A stretch of DNA of 51,357 nucleotides, from contig JAKQKT010000372.1 in assembly GCA_029560515.1 (NCBI GenBank), positions 1 through 51,357 on the forward strand, given 5' to 3'. The notes under the pieces are model-generated. The model ran no database searches. It saw only the letters and a program-made list of their open reading frames with translations, and was not told where the DNA came from. This document shows, piece by piece, positions 35,275-44,946 of the stretch; the stretch's first letter is position 1, and each line of letters starts with the position of its first letter. Source of the stretch: Pseudomonadota bacterium (GTDB taxonomy: Bacteria > Pseudomonadota > Gammaproteobacteria > Xanthomonadales > Xanthomonadaceae). Both the position numbers and the translations under genes were made by a program.

Positions 35275-37506
35275 GTGTCCCGTCCTGTTCTGCGTTTACT
35301 GCCCCTGTGTTTTGCCATTTCCCAGGCCGTTGTTGCCCAGGAAGCCCCGCAAAACTGGAATTACTGCGTCAGCCCCGAGACGCTGCCGGTGTTTAACACC
35401 AATCCCGTTTCCAATGAAACCCGTGAACAAACGGCGACCGATATTCAAGCCGACAGCATGAATCTCGAAAAGGAAAAGGTAACGGTGTTCGAAGGCAATG
35501 TCCTGCTGCAGCGATCCGACCAATGGATGAATACCGACAAATTGACCTATACCCACGAAAACGAGCAATTCGTGACTGAAGGTTCGGTTCGATATCAGGA
35601 CCGCAGCGTCAGGTTGACGGCGAAGCAGGCGAGCGGCGACCAGAAAAAAGATTCAATGAGCCTGGAAGGCGTGCAATACCAGTTCAGCAATAATCTGGGC
35701 AACGGTACCGCAGAACAGGCCACCATGATGGCGGATACCGGCGAACTCGAAGCCGCGACCTATTCCACGTGCCCGCCCGGCCAGCGGCAATGGGAGTTTT
35801 CAGCAAACCACATTTCAGTTGACCAGAAAACGGCACGTGGCACGGCGACCAATGCGACCCTGCGTCTTGGCGGCGTACCTGTTCTCTGGTTGCCATACAT
35901 CAGTTTTCCGACCGACGATAAGCGCCGTAGCGGTGTGTTGTCGCCAACGATCGGCAATGACCAGCGCAATGGTTTCGATTTACAGGTACCGATTTACTGG
36001 AATATTGCCCCGAACTACGATGCGACCTTCACGCCACGCTGGTTATCGGAACGAGGCCTGATGCTCGGCAGTGAATTCCGCTACCTGACGGATCGCTCAC
36101 ACGGCAGGCTGGATACCACCTGGCTACCCAATGACGACCTTACTGGCAGGGACCGTGGCCTTATCCAGTTTGACCATTTCACCGGCATCAATGCCAACTG
36201 GTATGCCTCGGCAGATCTGAACACGGTCAGTGACCGCGCTTATTATTCGGATTTCGGACAATCGCTCAATGCCACCTCCATTTCCTTCCTGGGGAGTGAC
36301 GCCGGCATTTACGGACGTGGCCGAAACTGGTCTGCCAGTGCGAGTGTGCAGTACTGGCAATTGGCCAGCATCAACCCGGGTTTCAACGACACCAATTCAC
36401 CGTTCCATCGCCTGCCACGTATTCAGGCGAGCTGGACCAACCCACTTAACTCCCAGTTCGAGTTCGGCATCAATTCCGAGCTGGTCCGGTATGAAAGAGA
36501 TCTGGATCTTGGCGGCAGCGTAGGCGGTACCCGCGTTGATCTCCAGCCATTTATCCGCATGCCATTGTCGGGCCCTTCCTGGTATTTCACGCCGGAGCTG
36601 GCATGGCGCTTCACCCAGTACAGTGATGTAGATACCTCCCTGCTGCCACTCGGCGGCACCGATACCTCTCCGCAACGCAGCCTGCCGATTGTCAGTCTCG
36701 ATGCCGGCATGGTGTTTGAGCGCGACATGAAATGGGGTTCGGAAGGCTATCTGCAGACATTCGAGCCCCGTCTTTATTACCTGTATGTACCCTATAAGAA
36801 TCAGGATTTCTTTCCTATTTTTGATAGCCGGGAACTGACTTTCGATTGGCCTGCCCTGTTCCGCACCAATAGCTTCGGCGGCGCCGACCGTCAAAGCGAT
36901 GCCAACCAGGCCACCATTGCCCTGACCACCCGCTTTTATGAGCAGGCAACCGGTCGCGAGCGTCTGAGTGCCAGCCTTGGCCGGATCACGTATTTCGATA
37001 CTCCAAGGGTCAATTTAGGCGGCCCACCCCTGTCCAGCAGCGGTTCGGCCTGGGTCGCACAGCTCGACTGGACCTTGTCCGACAACTGGAATATCGGCGT
37101 CAGTGAACAATGGGATCCCGACAGTCTGCAAAACCTGCTGACCGGCGCCCGGACCCAGGTTCGCTGGGCCAATGGCGGTCTTTTCAACGCGGCCTACCGT
37201 TACCGTCGCAACTCCATTTCGCAAAGCGATGTCAGTTTCAGGATTCCCGTGAAGAAAGACTGGAACCTGATCGGCCGCTGGAATTATTCATTCCAGGGTG
37301 ACTCGCCGAATCTGGAAAGGTTGCTGGGAGTGGAATGGAAGAGCTGTTGCGTGGCACTGCGGGTTATTGGCCGCGAATACATACGCAGTTTTGCCGACAA
37401 ATCGAACTTTGGCCTCTATGTCGAACTCGAATTGAACGGCTTGGGTAGCTTCGGTCGCGACACTGAGGCCCTGCTGGATAATGCTATCCTAGGTTATTCC
37501 CAATAA
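35275..37506 (+). CDS. lptD: LPS-assembly outer membrane protein LptD
   Basis: Outer-membrane beta barrel that, with LptE, inserts lipopolysaccharide into the outer leaflet. I use the GTG at 35275, seven bases after an AGGA site, rather than the track TTG at 35269; this gives 743 residues (E. coli 784). Signal peptide 'RPVLRLLPLCFAISQAVVAQ', LptA-like beta-jellyroll with 'ADSMNLEKEKVTVFEGNVLLQRSDQWMNTDKLTYTHENEQF', then the LptD barrel with 'GVPVLWLPYISFPTDDKRRSGVLSPTIG' and 'FEPRLYYLYVPYKNQDFFPIFDS'. Four cysteines (NYC, STCPP, KSCC) match those forming the long-range disulfides. It heads the lptD-surA-pdxA-rsmA-apaGH cluster. Confidence 0.97.
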   Translation: MSRPVLRLLPLCFAISQAVVAQEAPQNWNYCVSPETLPVFNTNPVSNETREQTATDIQADSMNLEKEKVTVFEGNVLLQRSDQWMNTDKLTYTHENEQFVTEGSVRYQDRSVRLTAKQASGDQKKDSMSLEGVQYQFSNNLGNGTAEQATMMADTGELEAATYSTCPPGQRQWEFSANHISVDQKTARGTATNATLRLGGVPVLWLPYISFPTDDKRRSGVLSPTIGNDQRNGFDLQVPIYWNIAPNYDATFTPRWLSERGLMLGSEFRYLTDRSHGRLDTTWLPNDDLTGRDRGLIQFDHFTGINANWYASADLNTVSDRAYYSDFGQSLNATSISFLGSDAGIYGRGRNWSASASVQYWQLASINPGFNDTNSPFHRLPRIQASWTNPLNSQFEFGINSELVRYERDLDLGGSVGGTRVDLQPFIRMPLSGPSWYFTPELAWRFTQYSDVDTSLLPLGGTDTSPQRSLPIVSLDAGMVFERDMKWGSEGYLQTFEPRLYYLYVPYKNQDFFPIFDSRELTFDWPALFRTNSFGGADRQSDANQATIALTTRFYEQATGRERLSASLGRITYFDTPRVNLGGPPLSSSGSAWVAQLDWTLSDNWNIGVSEQWDPDSLQNLLTGARTQVRWANGGLFNAAYRYRRNSISQSDVSFRIPVKKDWNLIGRWNYSFQGDSPNLERLLGVEWKSCCVALRVIGREYIRSFADKSNFGLYVELELNGLGSFGRDTEALLDNAILGYSQ

Positions 37507-37577
37507 AATCAATCATGAATTAATTGTTTGTAGCCGGCTCGTACCCGTGCATGCAACGCTGACGGAGTTTGAAACAC

Positions 37578-38876
37578 ATGAAACAGAAGTTTTCCGGTTT
37601 GTTATTGGCCATGTTTGTCGGTTTTACCAGCAACGCCATTCAGGCACAGGACCAACCCGTCGCCAGTGTTGACGGTATTGCTGCCGTGGTGGACGAAGAC
37701 GTCATTCTGAACAGCGAAGTGGAACGTGCCGTTCAAAACATCAAGGCCCAATACGCCAAACAACCGGGACAACTGCCGCCTGAAGACGTGCTTCGCAAAC
37801 AGGTGCTTGAACGCCTTGTGCTGCTGCGTCTGCAGGTTGAGCGTGCGAAAAACAGCGGTGTCCGCATTTCCGACAATGAAATCAACCAGGCGATCCAGAA
37901 TATCGCCAATCAAAACAAGCTTACGCTCGACCAGCTTCGTACCCAGATTACCAGCGAGGGCCTGAGCTATGAAGAATTCCGCAACAACCTGAAAGACGAA
38001 ATTACCGTGCAACGCATGCGCCAAAGCTATGTGCAAAGCCGCGTACAGGTATCGGATACGGAAATCGACCAATTGCTGTCGGTACGCGAAGTCGGTGGCC
38101 CTGAAATCCGTCTTGCCAACATCCTGGTGGCCTTGCCCGATGGTGCAACTCCGGAGCAACTGGCGAAAGCACAGGAAAAAATTTCCGGCATCAAGGCTTT
38201 GATTGACAAGGGCGAAATGGATTTCAGTTCGGCTGCGATCCGCTTCTCGGATTCCCAGAATGCCCTGGAAGGTGGCGAAATCGGCTGGCGTACCGTCGAT
38301 TCCATCCCACCTGCCTTCGTCAACATGATTCGTTCGATGAAGCCCGGTGACGTCACCAACCCGGTGCGCGGACCAAGCGGTTATCAATTAATCAAGTTGA
38401 TTGAAACCCGTGAACAGCAAAAACAGATGGCTACCCAATACCATGCACTCGGCATGATGATTCCGGTCAAGCCCGGAGAAAGCAGCGAAGCTGCCCGTCA
38501 AAAAGCCGAAGATCTGCGTGCGCGAATTGTTGCCGGTGAAGATTTCGGCAAACTTGCCAAGGAAAACTCGACCGAAGAAATGAATGCCAGCAAGGGCGGC
38601 GACATGGGCTGGTTTGAATTAAGCCAATGGGGCCAGGGAATTGCCAGCAAGCTTGAAGCATTGAAAGACGGTGAAGTTTCCGACGTCTTCCTGAGTGACG
38701 TGGGTTGGCATTTCGTCAAACGACTGGGCACTCGTACCCAGGACATGACCGACGAGAATCGTCGCAACCAGGCACGCCAAATCATCGCGCAGCGCAAATC
38801 CGAAGAAGAATACGAGCGCTTCCTGCGTCAACTGCGTAACGATGCCTACATCGAGTCACGCATCGGCGGCAGTTGA
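37578..38876 (+). CDS. surA: Periplasmic chaperone / peptidyl-prolyl isomerase SurA
   Basis: Escorts outer-membrane proteins, including LptD, across the periplasm. 432 residues from the ATG at 37578 (the track uses a TTG at 37569). Signal peptide 'MKQKFSGLLLAMFVGFTSNAIQA', SurA N-terminal chaperone domain ('VASVDGIAAVVDEDVILNSEVERAV ... KQVLERLVLLRLQVERAKNSGVRISDNEINQAI'), then two parvulin (PpiC) domains near 170-270 and 280-385 and the C-terminal helix. 'IRFSDSQNALEGGEIGWR' and 'NSTEEMNASKGGDMGWF' are parvulin motifs. A 71-base gap separates it from lptD. The stop lies six bases before the pdxA ATG. Confidence 0.96.
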   Translation: MKQKFSGLLLAMFVGFTSNAIQAQDQPVASVDGIAAVVDEDVILNSEVERAVQNIKAQYAKQPGQLPPEDVLRKQVLERLVLLRLQVERAKNSGVRISDNEINQAIQNIANQNKLTLDQLRTQITSEGLSYEEFRNNLKDEITVQRMRQSYVQSRVQVSDTEIDQLLSVREVGGPEIRLANILVALPDGATPEQLAKAQEKISGIKALIDKGEMDFSSAAIRFSDSQNALEGGEIGWRTVDSIPPAFVNMIRSMKPGDVTNPVRGPSGYQLIKLIETREQQKQMATQYHALGMMIPVKPGESSEAARQKAEDLRARIVAGEDFGKLAKENSTEEMNASKGGDMGWFELSQWGQGIASKLEALKDGEVSDVFLSDVGWHFVKRLGTRTQDMTDENRRNQARQIIAQRKSEEEYERFLRQLRNDAYIESRIGGS

Positions 38877-38881
38877 GGTCG

Positions 38882-39853
38882 ATGAGTACACGCCTGGCTC
38901 TCGTTGCAGGCGAGCCGGCTGGCATCGGTCCCGAGTGCTGTGTTCGCATTGCGCAGCAATCCCACTCGGCACACCTGATCGCCATCGCCGACCCCGATAC
39001 ACTTTGTCTGGCAGCGGAAGCATTGAAGCTTCCGCTGCGTTTGATTGCAGCCGATCAAAAAGCCGAAAAAGGCGAACTGGCGATTCTTCCCTTCCGGCAA
39101 AAAGCGGCGACGGTTTTCGGCAATGCCAATCCTGCCAATGCAAGTTTTGTCATCGATACTTTATTGCGGGCAGCACAGGGTTGCCTGGATAACGAATTCC
39201 AGGGAATGGTGACCGGGCCGGTCAATAAAGCCAGCATCAATGCCGGCGGAATTGCCTACACCGGTACGACGGAATTACTGGCCGATTACTCTCATTGCGA
39301 TGTGGTGATGATGCTGGCAAATCCGCAAATGCGGGTTGCACTGGCGACGACCCATCTTGCCTTGCGCGAGGTTCCCGATGCCATCACGGTGGCGGGTCTG
39401 AAAAACACCCTGGCAATATTGCATCGCAGTCTGCAAACCCAATTCGCCATCGCAAATCCACGCATTGCCGTTCTCGGCCTGAATCCGCATGCCGGCGAAA
39501 ACGGAATTCTCGGTCGTGAAGAAATTGAAATCATCGAACCCTGCCTGCAACAACTCCGCGAATCAGGCATGCCCTTGATCGGCCCGTTACCAGCCGACAC
39601 GGCCTTTCTTCCTGGAAAACTGAGTCAGTTCGATGCCGTGCTGGCGATGTATCACGACCAGGGACTTCCGGTCTTGAAACATGCCGGCTTTGAACATGCG
39701 GTCAATATCACGCTCGGGCTGCCCTACCCTCGGGTCGCGGTGGATCATGGCACCGCGCTGGAAATCGCCGGCAAGGGCATTGCCGATGCCTCCAGCCTGT
39801 TGGCTGCCGTGACACAATGCACGCAGCTGGCCAACTCCCGGAATGCGAAATGA
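38882..39853 (+). CDS. pdxA: 4-hydroxythreonine-4-phosphate dehydrogenase PdxA
   Basis: NAD-dependent enzyme of the DXP-dependent pyridoxal phosphate pathway. 323 residues from the ATG at 38882, which has a GAGG site four bases upstream; the track TTG at 38873 is not needed. Features: 'LVAGEPAGIGPECCVRIAQQ' N-terminus, 'GMVTGPVNKASINAGG', and metal-binding His in 'ATTHLALREVPDAI' and 'AMYHDQGLPVLKHAGFEHAVN', with 'VAVDHGTALEIAGKGIADASS' at the end. The stop overlaps the rsmA ATG by four bases (ATGA). As in E. coli it sits between surA and rsmA. Confidence 0.96.
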   Translation: MSTRLALVAGEPAGIGPECCVRIAQQSHSAHLIAIADPDTLCLAAEALKLPLRLIAADQKAEKGELAILPFRQKAATVFGNANPANASFVIDTLLRAAQGCLDNEFQGMVTGPVNKASINAGGIAYTGTTELLADYSHCDVVMMLANPQMRVALATTHLALREVPDAITVAGLKNTLAILHRSLQTQFAIANPRIAVLGLNPHAGENGILGREEIEIIEPCLQQLRESGMPLIGPLPADTAFLPGKLSQFDAVLAMYHDQGLPVLKHAGFEHAVNITLGLPYPRVAVDHGTALEIAGKGIADASSLLAAVTQCTQLANSRNAK

Positions 39854-40656
39854 AATTGTTCAAGGATCCACCGAAAAAAAATCTCGGCCAGCACTTTCTC
39901 GTTGACCGGGACATCATCGATAAAATCGTGATGGCGCTTAAACCTGCCCCGGAAGACTTCATCGTGGAAATTGGTCCGGGCCAGGGCGCCATTACCTTTC
40001 CGATCCTGAAAAAACACGGTTCCCTGACAGTCATCGAATTCGATCGTGATTTGATTACCCCGCTGATGGAATCGGCCGAAGGCATCGGCGAGCTCACGAT
40101 CATCCACAAGGACGTTTTGAAAGTCGATTTCACCAAGCTGGCTGCCGACCGTCCGGCAATTCGCCTGGTCGGTAACTTGCCTTACAACATTTCGACACCG
40201 ATTCTATTCCACGTACTCGAACATGCACCTGCGGTTCGCGACATGCATTTCATGCTGCAAAAGGAAGTCATCGACCGCATGGCTGCCGAACCTGGTAGCA
40301 AAGTTTACGGCCGTCTGACTGTCATGCTGCAGGCGCGCTGTGAAGTGACGCCATTGTTCATGGTGCCGCCACATGCATTTCGCCCGCCGCCGAAAGTGGA
40401 TTCTGCCGTCGTGCGTCTGGTGCCGTTGGCGAGCGATAAAATCCTGATCCAGGATCCTGTTTTATTCGAAAATCTGGTTCGCGATGCTTTCGGGCAACGA
40501 CGTAAAACCATCCGCAATGCCATGCAAGCGCTTTGTACCGCCGAAGACATTGAAGCGGTCGGTTTACGTCCGGATGCGCGCGCAGAACAATTGCCAGTTG
40601 CCGACTTCATCAAATTGGCCAACTTTTTGGCTTCAAAATCGTCCGCGACCACGTAA
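39850..40656 (+). CDS. rsmA: 16S rRNA adenine(1518/1519)-N6-dimethyltransferase RsmA (KsgA)
   Basis: Dimethylates two adenines in the 3'-terminal hairpin of 16S rRNA during 30S assembly. 268 residues from the ATG overlapping the pdxA stop; the track start at 39817 lies inside pdxA. 'PPKKNLGQHFLVDRDIIDKIV' is the N-terminal signature, 'FIVEIGPGQGAITFPIL' the SAM site, 'NLPYNISTPILFHVLEH' the catalytic NLPY motif, and 'PPHAFRPPPKVDSAVVRL' the conserved C-terminal part of the fold. The last helix bundle is slightly shorter than in E. coli. Confidence 0.97.
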   Translation: MKLFKDPPKKNLGQHFLVDRDIIDKIVMALKPAPEDFIVEIGPGQGAITFPILKKHGSLTVIEFDRDLITPLMESAEGIGELTIIHKDVLKVDFTKLAADRPAIRLVGNLPYNISTPILFHVLEHAPAVRDMHFMLQKEVIDRMAAEPGSKVYGRLTVMLQARCEVTPLFMVPPHAFRPPPKVDSAVVRLVPLASDKILIQDPVLFENLVRDAFGQRRKTIRNAMQALCTAEDIEAVGLRPDARAEQLPVADFIKLANFLASKSSATT

Positions 40657-40665
40657 ACTACGGTC

Positions 40666-41043
40666 ATGACCGCAAAGCACCAAATCGCCATTACCGTTAA
40701 AACACGATTTCTGGATGAGCAGTCCGAGCCAGAACGCTCCCGCTATGTCTTTGCCTACACGATCCGCATCGAAAACCAGGGCCAGGTTCCCGCCCAGCTG
40801 ATTAGCCGTCATTGGGTAATCACCGACGAGCAAGGCAAAGTGCAGGAAGTGAGCGGCGAAGGTGTTGTCGGTGAACAGCCGCATTTACGTCCCGGCGAGT
40901 CTTTCGAATACACCTCGGGTGCCGTGCTGGAAACTGCGCTTGGCACGATGCGCGGCAGTTATCAGATGCAGGGCGATGATGGTTTGCAGTTCGATGCTGC
41001 GATCGCGCCGTTCACGCTCTCCATACCCAGGACTTTGCACTAA
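40666..41043 (+). CDS. apaG: ApaG (DUF525) protein
   Basis: Small fibronectin-III-like protein, 125 residues, the E. coli length. Hallmark segments are '[36 protein letters not shown]', '[38 protein letters not shown]' and '[10 protein letters not shown]'. The glycine-rich 'GEGVVGEQP' is the putative nucleotide-phosphate binding loop. Biochemical function is not settled. The stop overlaps the apaH ATG (TAATG), which conserves the apaGH coupling. Confidence 0.95.
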   Translation: MTAKHQIAITVKTRFLDEQSEPERSRYVFAYTIRIENQGQVPAQLISRHWVITDEQGKVQEVSGEGVVGEQPHLRPGESFEYTSGAVLETALGTMRGSYQMQGDDGLQFDAAIAPFTLSIPRTLH

Positions 41044-41882
41044 TGGCAACTTATGCCATCGGTGATGTTCAGGGCTGCTACGACGCACTGTCGCGTCTGC
41101 TCGAGCGGATCAAGTTCGATCCTTCAAAAGACCGGCTCTGGTTTTGCGGCGACCTGGTCAATCGCGGCGGACAATCGCTTGAAACGCTGCGTCTGATCCA
41201 TTCCCTGAAAATCCACAGCACGATTGTCCTTGGCAATCATGATTTGTCCCTGCTATCGATTGCGCAGCGCCGCGAGGAAGATCAGCGCAAGGTCAATCCC
41301 GATTTGCAACGTGTTTTGTTTGCAGACGACAAGGATATGCTGATCAACTGGCTGCGCATGCAAAAACTTTTGCATGTTGATCGCACGCTTGGCTTTGCGA
41401 TGGTGCATGCCGGCATAGCGCCGAAATGGACTCTCGGTATTGCCGAAGCGCGTGCGCGCGAAGTCGAATCGCGCCTGCACAGTGACGGTTACCGCAAAAT
41501 TTTCAAAAACATGTACGGCGACAAACCTGTCTGGTCACCCAAATTGACCGGCCCCGATCGTGATCGTGCGATCATCAATGTATTCACGCGTTTGCGCTAT
41601 TGCACGCCGTCCGGTCGAATCGTGTTTGAAGACAAAGGCCGTCCGGGCACCCAGAAACCCGGAAGCTATCCCTGGTTCGAGGTCCCCGGCCATGCAGCTC
41701 GCGAACTGCCGCTGATCTTCGGCCACTGGTCCACGCTTGGCTTGTTCATGGGGCTGGGTGTTTACGGCATCGATACCGGCGCCGTCTGGGGCGGCCGTCT
41801 GACTGCGCTGGAACTGGGGCCGGAACTTCGTTTGCATCAAGTCACGGGACGGGTGCAGGAAATACAGGCGGCGCGGGTTTAA
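41043..41882 (+). CDS. apaH: Symmetrical diadenosine tetraphosphatase ApaH
   Basis: Metallophosphatase that hydrolyses Ap4A to two ADP and decaps Np4-capped RNA. 279 residues. PPP-family motifs: 'AIGDVQGCYDALSRLL', 'WFCGDLVNRGGQSLETLRL' and 'LGNHDLSLLSIAQ', then 'MVHAGIAPKW' and the C-terminal 'LIFGHWSTLGLF' and 'GIDTGAVWGGRLTALEL'. Last gene of the lptD cluster; a palindromic repeat and then convergent folA follow. Confidence 0.97.
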   Translation: MATYAIGDVQGCYDALSRLLERIKFDPSKDRLWFCGDLVNRGGQSLETLRLIHSLKIHSTIVLGNHDLSLLSIAQRREEDQRKVNPDLQRVLFADDKDMLINWLRMQKLLHVDRTLGFAMVHAGIAPKWTLGIAEARAREVESRLHSDGYRKIFKNMYGDKPVWSPKLTGPDRDRAIINVFTRLRYCTPSGRIVFEDKGRPGTQKPGSYPWFEVPGHAARELPLIFGHWSTLGLFMGLGVYGIDTGAVWGGRLTALELGPELRLHQVTGRVQEIQAARV

Positions 41883-41886
41883 TCCA

Positions 41887-41900
41887 TAGGGGCGCCCCTA
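41887..41900. repeat. Truncated copy of the 9449 palindrome
   Basis: TAGGGGCGCCCCTA (perfect, 14 bases) followed by C. It matches the outer arms of the 9449-9478 repeat without its central ATTCATGAAT. It lies between the convergent apaH and folA stops. Confidence 0.6.
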
Positions 41901-41907
41901 CATGCAG

Positions 41908-42399
41908 TCAAAGTCTTCGGTAATCAACAAATTCGAAAGCCAATGCATGCTTCTCATCGGCCGGATGTCTTTCGCGCGGCATGACCTGCCATTTCTTCAA
42001 ATCGAAATTCGGGAAAAATGCATCGGCGTTTTCAACAAGCGTATCGACATGTGTCAGATAAAGATGTGTCGCATACGGAAACATCAGTCGATAAATCTCG
42101 CCGCCGCCGATTACTGAAATCTCGGCTTCATCCCGGCACAAATCAAACACTGATTCCAGCGAGTTGACGGCTTCCATTCCGCCAAACGGAACCGAGGCCG
42201 AGCGTGACAAGACGATATTGCGGCGTTTCGGCAATGCGCGGCCCAGTGATTCCGCGGTTTTTCGTCCCATCACAATCGGCTTGTTCAATGTCAGCGCCTT
42301 GAAGCGCTGCAAATCCGCCGATAGATGCCAGGGCAAGGCATTGCCGCGACCGATCGCGAATTCATTGTCCAGAGCGGCAATAAGCGAAACTTTCTGCAT
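41908..42399 (-). CDS. folA: Dihydrofolate reductase
   Basis: NADPH-dependent reduction of dihydrofolate to tetrahydrofolate. 163 residues (E. coli 159). 'VSLIAALDNEFAIGRGNALPWHLSADLQRFKALTLNKPIVMGRKTAESLG' contains the Met20-loop region, the catalytic acidic residue after LPWHL, and the cofactor segment. 'ISVIGGGEIYRLMFPYATHLYLTHVD' is the second NADPH-binding motif. It follows thyA by three bases, so thymidylate synthase and the enzyme that recycles its dihydrofolate product are co-transcribed. Confidence 0.96.
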   Translation of the reverse strand: MQKVSLIAALDNEFAIGRGNALPWHLSADLQRFKALTLNKPIVMGRKTAESLGRALPKRRNIVLSRSASVPFGGMEAVNSLESVFDLCRDEAEISVIGGGEIYRLMFPYATHLYLTHVDTLVENADAFFPNFDLKKWQVMPRERHPADEKHALAFEFVDYRRL

Positions 42400-42402
42400 C
42401 GC

Positions 42403-43197
42403 TCAGACGGCAACCGGCGCTTTAATGGCAGGCAGCGGATCGTAATGGTCGATGCGAATATCATCGAACGAAAATTCAAATAAATTCTTAATCGCCGGAT
42501 TCAAATGCAGACTTGGCAAGGCGCGCGGTGTCCGCGACAGCTGCTCGTTAACCTGATCAAAATGATTCGAATAGATATGTGCATCGCCGAGCGTGTGCAC
42601 GAAATCACCGACTCCCAAATCGCAAACCTGGGCGATCATGTGGGTCAACAAGGCATAGCTTGCGATATTGAACGGAACGCCGAGAAACAAATCGGCCGAG
42701 CGCTGGTACAACTGGCAGCTAAGTTTTCCATCGGCCACATAGAATTGAAAAATCGCGTGACAGGGCATTAGTGCCATCTTCGGCAAGTCCGCTACATTCC
42801 ATGCATTGACGATTAGTCGGCGTGAGTCGGGATTACGCTTTATTTCGTCCACCAGCCATTGAATCTGGTCAATCGTGCTACCGTCCGGGCACTGCCAGGA
42901 GCGCCACTGCTTGCCGTAGACAGGACCAAGATCACCATTCGCATCGGCCCACTCGTCCCAGATGCTGACCTTGTTTTCTTTCAGATAGGCGATGTTGGTT
43001 TCGCCTTTCAAGAACCAGAGCAGCTCGTGGATAATCGAGCGCAGATGCAATTTTTTCGTCGTGACAAGTGGAAAGCCCGTGTTCAAATCAAAACGCATTT
43101 GCGCACCGAATACCGAACGGGTACCAGTACCGGTACGATCGGATTTTTCCGCGCCGTTTTTCATTACATGCGAAAGCACATCGAGATAAGCCCGCAT
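42403..43197 (-). CDS. thyA: Thymidylate synthase ThyA
   Basis: Makes dTMP from dUMP with methylene-tetrahydrofolate. 264 residues, identical in length to E. coli ThyA. '[20 protein letters not shown]' begins the phosphate-binding loop, the nucleophilic Cys is in '[15 protein letters not shown]', and '[24 protein letters not shown]' contains the dUMP-binding region. The ATG overlaps the lgt stop (TGATG), giving lgt-thyA-folA as a tightly coupled unit, as in many gammaproteobacteria. Confidence 0.97.
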   Translation of the reverse strand: MRAYLDVLSHVMKNGAEKSDRTGTGTRSVFGAQMRFDLNTGFPLVTTKKLHLRSIIHELLWFLKGETNIAYLKENKVSIWDEWADANGDLGPVYGKQWRSWQCPDGSTIDQIQWLVDEIKRNPDSRRLIVNAWNVADLPKMALMPCHAIFQFYVADGKLSCQLYQRSADLFLGVPFNIASYALLTHMIAQVCDLGVGDFVHTLGDAHIYSNHFDQVNEQLSRTPRALPSLHLNPAIKNLFEFSFDDIRIDHYDPLPAIKAPVAV

Positions 43198-44099
43198 CAG
43201 TCTTTAGCCTCGACTTCCTTTTTTGGCATTGGCACCGGCTGCAAAGTGGGCGAGCTTCTGGACATAAACAGAAACACCAGACCCAGCGCGATCAATGGAA
43301 CACTCAGAATCTGCCCCATCGTGAGCCAGCCACCGGCCAGGTAACCCAATTGCTCGTCGGGCTCGCGGACGAACTCGATCAGAAAACGGAAGATGCCGTA
43401 CAGCAGCGCAAACCAGCCAGATGCCGCATAACGGGCTCGTGGCTTGCGAGTGAACCAGAACAGGAAACCAAGCAGCAGAAACCCTTCCAGAAACATCTGG
43501 TAAAGCTGGGTGGGATGTCGGGCAAAAGCATTCAAGGCACCGCTGGCGTATTCACTTTGCAGTTCTGCCGGAGTCATATTGGCATAGGGGCCGCCGAGGC
43601 TCTGGGGGAAAATCACGCCCCAATCGCTTTGAGTAAATTTGCCCCACAACTCGCCGTTGATGAAATTACCCAGACGCCCCAATCCGAGACCGGGCGGAAC
43701 CAGCGGAGCGACGAAATCGATGGTATCGAAGATGTGCAACTTGTGTTTCCAGGACCACCAGGAAACCGCCGCCATCACGCCAATCAAGCCACCATGAAAA
43801 CTCATGCCACCTTCGTTGATCCGGAACAGCATCAGGGGATCGGCGATGAAATTCGAAAAATTGTAGAAAATGATGTAGCCGATGCGTCCGCCGAGCACGA
43901 CGCCGACCATGGCGTAAAAAAGCAGATCACTCAAACCTTCTTCATTCACGCCCGGAAGTCGCCCTGCGCGTATGCGACGCATTCCGAGAACATAGGCGAT
44001 GGCAAACCCGGCCAGATACATGATGCCGTACCAGTGAATACCATGTGGCCAAAACGGCAGATGCAGCGCGATTGGATCAAGACTATGCAGATACGTCAT
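43197..44099 (-). CDS. lgt: Prolipoprotein diacylglyceryl transferase Lgt
   Basis: Inner-membrane enzyme that transfers diacylglyceryl from phosphatidylglycerol to the lipobox Cys of prolipoproteins. 300 residues from the ATG at 44099; the track begins at a GTG four codons earlier. Seven helices. Signature '[17 protein letters not shown]' (conserved Arg/Asn) and '[20 protein letters not shown]', '[20 protein letters not shown]' near the N-terminus (HGxxxYG-like). First gene of lgt-thyA-folA; the upstream 110 bases to terC hold an AGCACGTGCT palindrome but no clear promoter. Confidence 0.96.
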   Translation of the reverse strand: MTYLHSLDPIALHLPFWPHGIHWYGIMYLAGFAIAYVLGMRRIRAGRLPGVNEEGLSDLLFYAMVGVVLGGRIGYIIFYNFSNFIADPLMLFRINEGGMSFHGGLIGVMAAVSWWSWKHKLHIFDTIDFVAPLVPPGLGLGRLGNFINGELWGKFTQSDWGVIFPQSLGGPYANMTPAELQSEYASGALNAFARHPTQLYQMFLEGFLLLGFLFWFTRKPRARYAASGWFALLYGIFRFLIEFVREPDEQLGYLAGGWLTMGQILSVPLIALGLVFLFMSRSSPTLQPVPMPKKEVEAKD

Positions 44100-44222
44100 C
44101 AGGCTATTCACTCTTGTGGTATGCGTATTCTGCCCGAATTAAGTGTCTTGCCCAAGCACCATGCGGCCTGAGCACGTGCTTATCCATGCCAGCTGGCCGG
44201 ATCATCCATCCGATCAGGCAGT

Positions 44223-44945
44223 TCAGGAATTTCTGCGCGATTTCTTCCTGGACCAGATATTCAAAGCCTCGACGCCGGCAGAGAATGCCATGGCGAAATA
44301 CAGGAGTTTCCTGTCGATATGAATATCGAAACCTTCGGCAATCAGCGCGACACCGACGAGAATAATGAAGGCAAGCGCGAGCATCTTCACTGTTTGGTGG
44401 CGATCAATGAAATCACCGATCGGGTTCGCCGCAAAAATCATCACGGCGACCGCGATCATGATGGCACCGACCATGATCCAGCGATTATCCACCATGCCGA
44501 CCGCGGTGATCACCGAGTCGAGCGAGAATACGATATCGATGATCGCAATCTGTGCAATCACGTAGCCGAAAACGGCCGAAGGTTTGGTATCGATATCCTC
44601 GTCTTCGCCACGACCTTCGACGGAGTCGTGGATTTCCATCGTGCCCTTGACGAGAAGAAACAGGCCGCCGGCAATCAATACGATATCGCGAACCGAAAAA
44701 TTCTGGCCGAACAGACTGAAAAGATTGGTTTTCATGCTGGCTAGGAATGCCAGCGAAAGCAGCAGGCCGATACGGGTCAGGCAGGCGAGCGCCAGCCCCA
44801 CTTTTCTGGCTCTGGGGCGTTGTTCCGGAGGCAGTTTGCTGACGGCAATCGAAATGAAAACGAGGTTATCGACGCCGAGCACGATTTCCAGCATTGCCAG
44901 TGTGAATAATGCTATCCACATTTCCGAACTAAATAAAAAATCCAT
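44223..44945 (-). CDS. TerC family integral membrane protein
   Basis: Seven-helix inner-membrane protein of the TerC/YgdQ group, 240 residues. 'WIALFTLAMLEIVLGVDNLVFISIAVSKLPPEQR' is the family signature with the buried acidic residues, and 'FGYVIAQIAIIDIVFSLDSVITAVGMVD' is the repeated half. A charged loop (EGRGEDEDIDTKPS) lies between them. TerC-family members have been tied to metal (Mn) export at the membrane; the name does not imply tellurite resistance here. One base separates it from the dgkA stop. Confidence 0.9.
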   Translation of the reverse strand: MDFLFSSEMWIALFTLAMLEIVLGVDNLVFISIAVSKLPPEQRPRARKVGLALACLTRIGLLLSLAFLASMKTNLFSLFGQNFSVRDIVLIAGGLFLLVKGTMEIHDSVEGRGEDEDIDTKPSAVFGYVIAQIAIIDIVFSLDSVITAVGMVDNRWIMVGAIMIAVAVMIFAANPIGDFIDRHQTVKMLALAFIILVGVALIAEGFDIHIDRKLLYFAMAFSAGVEALNIWSRKKSRRNS

Positions 44946-44946
44946 C

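Noticed and set aside
43068-44171. 367-codon plus-strand ORF across lgt
   Set aside because: Antisense to Lgt and part of ThyA, both clear on the minus strand; Gln/His-rich shadow.
44171-44180. AGCACGTGCT palindrome between terC and lgt
   Set aside because: Ten-base perfect palindromes occur by chance at this window size and no promoter or repeat copy supports function.
44223-44945. Calling the TerC-type gene tellurite resistance
   Set aside because: It stands without terABDE neighbours and belongs to the general TerC/YgdQ membrane family; no evidence for tellurite.
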